Assembly (NCBI GenBank): GCA_963971285.1 | Contig: OZ020258.1 | Location: 6,076,001-6,140,000 of the forward strand | Direction: 5' to 3' | Origin: Astropecten irregularis | Taxonomy: Eukaryota; Echinodermata; Asteroidea; Paxillosida; Astropectinidae | DNA length: 64,000 bases | In this document: one piece after another, positions 56,601 through 64,000 of the stretch | Layout: each line of letters begins with the position of its first letter | How positions within the stretch are numbered: position 1 is the stretch's first letter | The notes under the pieces: model-generated | Databases searched by the model: none | Told to the model about the DNA's origin: nothing | The model's input: only the letters and a program-made list of their open reading frames with translations | Position numbers and translations under genes: made by a program

Positions 56601-59600
56601 TTTTTAGTTACTCGCTGATCGCTGGTGATGACATACGAAGTAAAGGAAATGGTATTGTGATGTTACCAGTCTTTGATGCCCACGTATGGTTTACACTGCT
56701 AGACGTCTGGGTCAAAGACCACACTGAACAGAAAAGCAGTCATGTGATTGAGGCAGTCCAAATCACGTGACGTTGTGTTGTAAAGCAAGCAAACTTCGGT
56801 ACAAAGTCAAGTTCTTTTTATCAATTAAAGGGTCACTGCAGTGTTTTTTTTCAGTCACAGTGTTTTTGGCCTTTATAATGGAGAAGTGATTAAAGAAACA
56901 AATGATAAGTCTCGTTTGATGTGAAACCAATACTATTCCTTTGAATGACTGCAATAATAATGGCGTTTTATACAGTGAACTCCAAAACAATGAAAAAATT
57001 ACAAACAAATGAAAACTGAAATTGAAATCTCCTGTATTAAGCAAAAATATTTTGGTTAATAAAATCCTCTACTGGTTGACTGATCAAAAGACACAAATTC
57101 CGGCATGAAAAAAGTTGTGATCGAAGGAACAGGCCTTCCAGAAAGCTCACAAATTACTTACCTGAATTTTGCTGAACCTGGATGACATCACAGTTCAGCT
57201 ATTGAATATGGAACTTCTGATACACAAAGCAAAATCTTGTGAACACACCAAAAAAAAATATAAAAAAATGTGGAAGTGGGTCAAATCACTGACCCTGTTA
57301 TTAAAGGTACAATACATGATTGGTAAAGGTCACTAGGACTGCACTCATACTTTGTCTGATCAAACATGTACATAAAATAATACACCTGTGAAAATTAAAT
57401 TTTGAGCTCAATCGGACATCTGAGTCACAAGAAACTAGCGAAATCCCGACTCGATTTTTCTTATAAAACATGAAGAATAGTTAACTTTATGTTTGTTCCA
57501 AAAATCGTTCGGATAAACGATCGATCTTTGGAAAAGACACTAAATCTTGATTTGCTTGAAAAACCCAGCATCTGATGAACCAAGATTTCCCATGGTGACT
57601 AGTACTGTTTGCACTGTTTACAAACTGTTGATTCAATTTTCTGGAGGCCTTGCAAATCCTATATGCTCCCTTTAAGTGCTGTTATTTAGATTGCACTAAG
57701 TATATACATGTACATGTAATCCTATAATGACTAAAACAAGTGAAATTTTGGAAAACAAAAATATCTCCTGAGAAATACGTCAGTGAAGCCTTAAAAAAAA
57801 AGATGGTTAGAAATACTTCAAACCAGAAATAAATACCCACAAAAGGATATTTTGAAGTCCTGTTGAAGTTGACAAAGTCAGGCTCTGCATCAAATACTTA
57901 TCAAGTTATAACAATCAAATAACATACACATCATCATTCACTATTTTTTCCTGTGAAAATACACATAATTTTATTTTCTCTTCAAACCAGACACTGTTTT
58001 TAACGAAAAAACAAATTCATAAATGCATATGCCATCGAAAAAAACAAAAACAAAATTAACTGGCAAAAAACTCTGATACTTTTTAAAAGTTTGATTTTTA
58101 TTAATATTTGAACAGAATGAAGTGAAGAAAAATGGCCGACGAAACAAATTTAACTTAAAATGTAGGAAATAAAGAAAAAAAACCCCAAAATTAAGATGTT
58201 GAACCCTTTGAATATTTAAGAAAAAGAAGATGGATAAAGGAATTTTTTTTTTAGCATTTTGATGAGAAACGAAATTAAAGAAACACAATCAAATCATTGA
58301 AAACAACCATCAATGCACAATTTGCACATAGTACATTGAAAACAATTCAGACTGACATATACGGCAAAATCATTTTTAACTCATTTAAACAACACATAAA
58401 ACATTGGAAATAAACTAATTCTTAGAATAATGTATCTCAACACACACATACGTGTACATTTAATGACAATTATAGAAGCAAAAATTACAATTTTTCTTTA
58501 AGATAGAGGTGTTTTTTTGTGTGTGTGTATGAAAATACAATAATTGAATATTGCTCACCCTTATTAAACACATCGGTATAATCTTAAGCTGCATTGAATG
58601 CATACGAGTCTTTAAATACGCACTCTTAGAGTGCAGCTGATTATATATGAGGTATCGATATCCTTTCAAAATTCCTTAGACATCCCAATTATTATTAAAG
58701 CAAGAAAAATCACCCAAAACAACCATGTGATTGCATTATGCTTAGCAAAATATGAATTATGTTTAATGGTGGTTTGTTTCATTGAGCAAGACATTTTGTG
58801 CTAATCAAATTTTTTTGTGCTTAGCAGCTCCATGAAATTTTCCCCATGGCCCAACGTTTTGTCTCTGCTTACCATATTAAGCTTAGCATTAGTGCTAATT
58901 GAAGCTGTTTTAACAGAGAGGATTTTTTCAGTTGTGTGTCTATGTTTACCTCACCATTTGTGACAGTGTCAATGTTACGTCTGTACACTTACACATCCAT
59001 TATCCTTTACAGTGGAACGCCGCTATAACGAACACTGCTATACTGAACATTTGGCTATACTGAACATCATCCTTAGCTCCCAATGTTTGTGTACAATGCA
59101 TAAGCATGCTGAACATTGTTCACTGTAACAAATGATCACTATAACGGACAATTTCTGTGCATCCCAGCGTTATAGTGGCGTTCCACTGTACTATAACTCA
59201 GTCAATTTTGTTTCTCAACGAGTTGAGGGTCAGTTACAAAAATGAGAAAGCTCGAGCATAAATAGATGTCTGAGGATCAGGAAAACAATGAATTCACGCG
59301 CAAAACAACGCGCGCATGCTCACATCTGCGTGCACATGCGCTGTTGACTTGAAGACCGGTTCTCCAAAGTCTCCCATTTTTGAAAAAGCATTGATGTACA
59401 CCAGGATTGAACTTCCCGACTGATTTCATTCGAATGTGAAGATCTGCCCATTAATGGATAGTGCAAGTGCACAAGAAGTAACATTTGACACCGTCAAAAA
59501 TCCTGCTCCAACCTAATGGAATGGTCCCACACTTATTGGTTTGTCATGTTGAGTTACTGATTTAAGCAAGATAAAGTAATTTATCAATTAATTATGGCAA

Positions 59601-60407
59601 AAATGTAAAACATTTTCCTTTCACACATCAACAAATGTGTGACCTCAAAAATATATCTTAACGATGAGGGGTCCCCCGCACAGAAGTTTGATAACACACT
59701 GCCTTGTGTGAGGCTAAGCGGCTATTAAACAAGAAGGATGGATCCATTTGAAGGAGGCCCTCTAAAGTCTGGTGACGTAATAACAAAGCGTTCTTGTTAT
59801 TCAGTTTATAATCACCTTATAAGTCAGTCCATAACAAGCCGGACCAGACGTGAAATAAACACGATCGGAATCTTTCAATGCCGTGTTTCTGTCTGGTCAC
59901 AGGTCACCACAGCCAAACCCCTGGAATGTCCAGCGATTCGACTGAATGCTGTCCTACGATGATGTGCTGTCGAAACAAACAGAAAATTGCAGTTTTTCTA
60001 ATCATTCAAGGGAAGTGTTTAAATTTCAATATGCATCTTTCAATTACTATGGTGGAAGCATTTAATTGGCCGAATGCATGCCATCACGTGACTGATAGTG
60101 GGTATTTTGTCATCTCATTTGGCACAGAGCAGCGGTGGAAAGTGTGCAAAGAAGGAAGTGGACGTTACCACAGCTGTTCTGCACCAAAATGAGATGAAAA
60201 AAAATACCCAATCTGACATCCTCGGCGAGGTTCATTCTTTTGTCCTAGATCCACGCAGCCTAAGTGGGTCGGCATCATTATGGACCTCCCCAAACGATCC
60301 TTACAAGGTTCCCAAATGATATGAATAACCATTTGGGGCAACCATTCCACGGTTGAGATACCGGATCTATTTTGCACACATGCCTTTATAAGTCACACGA
60401 GCAATAC
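56601..60407. other. Intergenic stretch: PPT1 promoter side and TMEM214 3' flank
   Basis: Just right of 56,600 lies the PPT1 5' region. A degraded TTAA-type MITE (about 57,303-57,675) and a mariner-like MITE (59,008-59,190) follow. The region just left of 60,408 should contain the TMEM214 3' UTR. Several short frames at 59,700-60,320 show no motifs. Confidence 0.55.
59008..59190. mobile_element. TA-flanked mariner-like MITE (copy 2)
   Basis: Left end TACAGTGGAACGCCGCTATA and right end TATAGTGGCGTTCCACTGTA are perfectly inverse and TA-bounded. The interior matches 34,513-34,703. Confidence 0.75.
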
Positions 60408-63400
60408 TCACTTCACCAACTGCTGGAACCACTTGTAGGCATCCTGAAGATACGGCAAGGTGGCCGTCCAGAGCAAGACGGAGTAATGCAGGATGCCATC
60501 CCATAATGCCTCTAGGTATGGGGAGATGGCCACCCAGAAGGCAATGAGGTAAGGCGAGATTACGTTCCAGGTTACTACCAGGTAACCCCAGATGAAGTTC
60601 CAGACGAGTGGTATTTGGGCCTTGATCTTAAAAAAAAAACGAAAAAAAAAACATAGAAGGGAAGATAATGACAGTTGTCAAATCAATCTTAAAGGTAGTA
60701 TCATACTTTGGTTTTTGTCAAAGAAGTACATGGGCAGATTCATGGGCAAAAATATCAAGGAATATACAGTCACAGCCATCTGTGAAAATTTCAGTCCCAT
60801 ATGGTGCCCACTTTTTGAAATAGATCAAAAAGATTTCCGGACGTTGCTTTACTAACTTCTGGATAAATACACCATTTCAGGCGGAACAATTTTAACGGTA
60901 TGTTTCTACCACCACCATCTTCATACCCTGTAAGTTATGCGTAAATCTGTATAATTTTTGTGTTGGTTTCTTACTTAAGTATGAAACTACCTTTAAATTG
61001 GCCTTATATGTGAGGGCAGGTTATCCCATTGCTAAACACTCACCCAGTCTAAGAGTACGGGGACGTTCTCTTTCAGCCACATCCATAATGGCGATGATAG
61101 CTCGAGGAGATACAAGGAGAGTGCGTAGAGTTTATCCTTCAGTAGCAGGAGGTAGGGTCCACATAATTCAGCCGCCTTGACATAGTAGATGGGTACGTTG
61201 ATAGACGCCCATCTAAAATCAAGAAAATGTCCAAACATGGCAGAATCATAGAAACAAAGAAAAATTGACTAGAGCAGGATTCAAACCTTCAATCTTCGGA
61301 ATACTGTACTGACGATTGTTAGAATCATTGAAAGGTGAACAAAGAAAACTTGACTGGCGTGGGATTTGAACCTCCAATCTCTGGAATACTGTACCGATGA
61401 TTGGGAGAATCATTGAAAGGTGAACAAAGTAAAATTGACTGGAGCGGGATTCGAACCTACTATCTCCAGAATACTGTACCGCTGCTCTACCAACTGGGCC
61501 CAATTTCATGGAATACATTACCGAAGCAAATTTATTGGCTTATGATAGCACAATCTTTTTGCTTTATACAGTTTATAGCATATTTCATGGGAGAGTTTTC
61601 TTTTTCGCTACAGTAAGCAAGGACATTCTGCAGAACAAACGCAAAATATAATGGGTGAAGTGCGGAGGACACCTGACAGAAACAGAAGCATATATTGAAC
61701 CTAAATAATCAAGTTTACACTCTCAGAGAAAATCAAATACTGGTTTTGTATTCCGGCGGAAGCAGGTTCGAATCCCGCTCCAATAAATTTTCTCTGTTCA
61801 AGTTTTATTGACTTAAATTACCCCAGTCAATTGTGGTTTATTCCAAAAAATCTAACAATCTCATATTAGTATTATCAATTTTCTTAACGTTATCAAGAGT
61901 ATGATATTATACACATAAAAGTGGACAAGGAAAAACAAAGAATCAATTGTCATTTTTCTTTACGTACTCAAATGCTATCCCAAGGTAGAAGCTAATTTTT
62001 GTCCAGACATGGTTGCAGACAGCTGTGATACCCGATCGCTCAAAGAAAGTCTGAGTCAAAGAGCCTAGACGAATAAATAAAATACGAAAACAATATCATT
62101 ATTTATTATAACTCCAAAGCCAAAACGAAGGAAGAGTGAAAGCAATTTGAAGAAACTAATAATGGAAGACTTTTGAGAATTGGTCTTGAGTCAACAGCAA
62201 ACATGCAAACCATGCTTTCGAAATTGTGAGCATGCGCGCGTTGATTTGCGCGTGTGTGCGCCACAGCCAATGGATCAATCATATTAGTTAATTTGCACCA
62301 TGCAGAACTGACAAAGCAAATGTTTCTACAATAAAAGCCAAGTTTGTACAATACCTTGAAAGCCCTTGTGACTGTAGATATCAAAGGCAATGAACGTTAT
62401 GACGGCCAGAGCTATCGATGTAAGCACACCCTTCCACGGAAACTCAAACCCGTTCATTCGATCCAGCAATTCCTGTATACAAAATACAAAGCATGAAAAA
62501 CCAAATATCATGCCTCACTTTCTTCAATGTTATTTTAATCTTAAACGCATGATCCTATAACGTGCTACATTTACATTGCTCCACTTTTAGATTTTTTATT
62601 GCAACTTGCTTCAAGCATTATGCTTTGGGCGACTTTTCATCTTTAGTGATGTTTTCATCAGGTCCCAGAATCAAAGTAAAAAAAAAAAAAAAAGGAAAAA
62701 AAAAAAAAAGAACAACACCGCATTACATGGAACAATATAATACAGAGTGAGTCTGACGACTAGGACGAAATATAATTATCCAAAATATATGGTCTAACCT
62801 TGCAAGCCAGCTTGCACTGCTCATGCTCCGTCCGGCCAGTCCTCGTTGCGGCCATGTCTTCGTTGGTCAGGTTAAATGCCCTGACCGTTTCCTTCAGAAG
62901 TTGCCGTGGTAACTAAATCCCCCCAAACAAAGAAGAATAAGTTGCAATTAATTTCTCATTAGTACTACAGCGTTGAAAGAGGCACTCCCTGGCTGTGTAT
63001 AGAACATGAAAATAGTTTCCTGCAAAACTATACCATGTATCTAGCACTCCCACCATGCATAGCCTCAAGTCTCACAATTCGCTTTGGCTACGGCTTCATC
63101 TTACAAATGCTCTTAGACTTTTATCAGAACTCCATTTCATTTTGGTAGCGGCTCTGACTTTGGCTACAGCTTATGGTCAATTTCTCAAATTCACTCTTGA
63201 GAAAAAATACAGCGGCTTTTGCCTATGGATTCAAGGCAAGATAATTCATTTTTGAACAAGGACGTGGAGCTTCAATTTAATCCGAAAGCCAAAATGGATG
63301 GCAGAGGCAATGTCTGAGCCAAAGCCTGAGCCAAGGCTTTATACATGGCCTATGGGAGTGGCTGCAAGCAAAATCCAATAGACTCCTGTGCATTGTTAAC

Positions 63401-63904
63401 TGGTTAAAGGTGCAGTACAGGATTGGTAGCATAAGTTCAAATATTTCCACCTCAAATGGTGTATTTATCTAGAAATCAGTCAAACAAAGGACCGAAAACA
63501 GTTTTGATCTCAGGGTAAGATCAAAATTCCTGTGAATAGATTTGAAAATACGGTGAGCGTTTTTCACTGTTTCCTACAGTTTCAGATGATGACATGAGCT
63601 GAACATTTCACAGGTTTGTTTTTAGACCTATTCCATGACAAATCAAATTATGAACAGACCGCAGCTGTTCTGTCACCTTTACCAATCCTGTATTGTGCCT
63701 TTAATCCAAAAATATTATAATGGTAAAATGTTACCATAAAATGTAAAATGTTTGATTTCTGACCTGTTTCTGGACCTTATCCCATGACGATAGCATGTGT
63801 TGCATGAGTACGCTCGACTGAAGTAGATGAGTGTCGTACATCTGACGCCACTTGCTGAAGCAGTGAATGTCGGTGCTTAGGCAGATCACAAGGGTGTTCA
63901 GCAG
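60408..63904 (-). CDS. TMEM214: TMEM214, C-terminal part (5' exons outside the window)
   Basis: TMEM214 is an ER membrane protein linked to caspase-4 recruitment in ER-stress apoptosis in mammals. Six minus-strand exons join in frame: 63764-63904, 62799-62912, 62355-62472, 61968-62064, 61044-61212 and 60408-60626 (285 aa shown). The start matches human TMEM214: WRQMYDTHLLQSSVLMQHML with SSWDKVQK, against WRQLYPKHLSQSSLLLEHLL and SSWEQIPKK, then VRAFNLTNED against IQSLKLTNQE, then CKLACK against CDMACK. A membrane segment follows (GVLTSIALAVITFIAFDIYS, about 62,400). The last exons are rich in aromatic and leucine residues, as in the human tail. The stop overlaps a donor-like GTGAGT, so a further exon cannot be fully excluded. 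Confidence 0.9.
60689..60996. mobile_element. TTAA-flanked MITE (complete copy)
   Basis: TTAA at 60,689 and 60,993 bound inverse ends AAAGGTAGTATCATACTTTG and AAGTATGAAACTACCTTT. The core TCCCATATGGTGCCCAC is shared with other copies. In the last intron of TMEM214. Confidence 0.75.
61262..61500 (-). repeat. Tandem array of tRNA-like half-units, 85-bp period
   Basis: Three units start at about 61,265, 61,350 and 61,435. Each carries, on the minus strand, a B-box-like GGTTCGAATCC variant. ATTGAAAGGTGAACAAAG recurs exactly 85 bp apart (61,326 and 61,411). A fourth tRNA-like piece with CAGGTTCGAATCCCGCTCC is at about 61,770. In a TMEM214 intron. Confidence 0.65.
63404..63704. mobile_element. TTAA-flanked MITE, second subfamily (complete copy)
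   Basis: TTAA at 63,404 and 63,701 bound inverse ends AGGTGCAGTACAGGATTGGT and ACCAATCCTGTATTGTGCCT. Related to 37,640-37,996. In a TMEM214 intron. Confidence 0.75.
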
Positions 63905-64000
63905 CTAAATGACAAATCACGAAAACACGATCAGCAAAACCGTCTCGTTTTGAGAAAATCCTTTGTTTCATTACCACCAATGAAGTAATAATAACCGGGG

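Noticed and set aside
1-64000. CRISPR arrays, operons or bacterial signals
   Set aside because: The DNA is from an intron-rich animal genome; repeated units are transposons and satellites, not CRISPR-like spacers.

Overview
The window is animal nuclear DNA: genes are split by GT-AG introns, the intergenic DNA is AT-rich, and inverted-repeat mobile elements are very abundant. The recognisable genes are conserved animal genes, and two of them (C8orf74-like and TMEM214) keep a vertebrate-like layout. With the tRNA-headed SINEs, foldback elements and a RAG1-N-like transposon, this suggests a marine invertebrate deuterostome, most likely an echinoderm. The species assignment is an inference.

Layout: 1-3.7 kb has two unidentified minus-strand exon candidates, and 3.8-13.2 kb has no gene I can support. 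EIF3E lies on the minus strand at 13,206-29,430 in 13 exons, and the complete 448-aa frame can be read through the splices. It is divergent from RNF146 (plus strand, 30,280-31,946, 2 exons, 425 aa), with about 850 bp between the two start codons. A C8orf74 homologue follows on the minus strand (35,994-41,176, 5 exons, 317 aa). Next is PPT1 (minus, 42,453-56,600, 10 exons including a 15-nt microexon, 294 aa, catalytic triad intact). The 3' end of TMEM214 (minus, 60,408-63,904, six exons) runs off the right edge. These are housekeeping, ubiquitin, ciliary/testis-type, lysosomal and ER genes with no evident shared pathway; they look like ordinary neighbours.

The most unusual item is a 5,229-bp DNA transposon (50,732-55,960) inside PPT1 intron 1. 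It has perfect 11-bp terminal inverted repeats starting with CAC and a 5-bp target duplication (TTATG). Its empty site is preserved in a second copy of the host repeat at 39,940-40,924. It carries an open frame that aligns with the zinc-binding N-terminal region of RAG1 (residues around the CxxC...PHxxxCxIC pattern), but no recognisable RAG1 catalytic core. CAC ends, a 5-bp duplication and a RAG1-N-like protein together point to the Transib/RAG lineage, near the published N-RAG-type elements.

A second notable class is a foldback family (three copies, in introns of EIF3E and PPT1). Its arms carry sequences matching the histone mRNA 3' stem-loop consensus in opposite orientations. Other repeats include TTAA-flanked MITEs, a hAT-like element with an 8-bp duplication, TA-flanked mariner-like MITEs, paired tRNA-like SINEs and several short tandem arrays.
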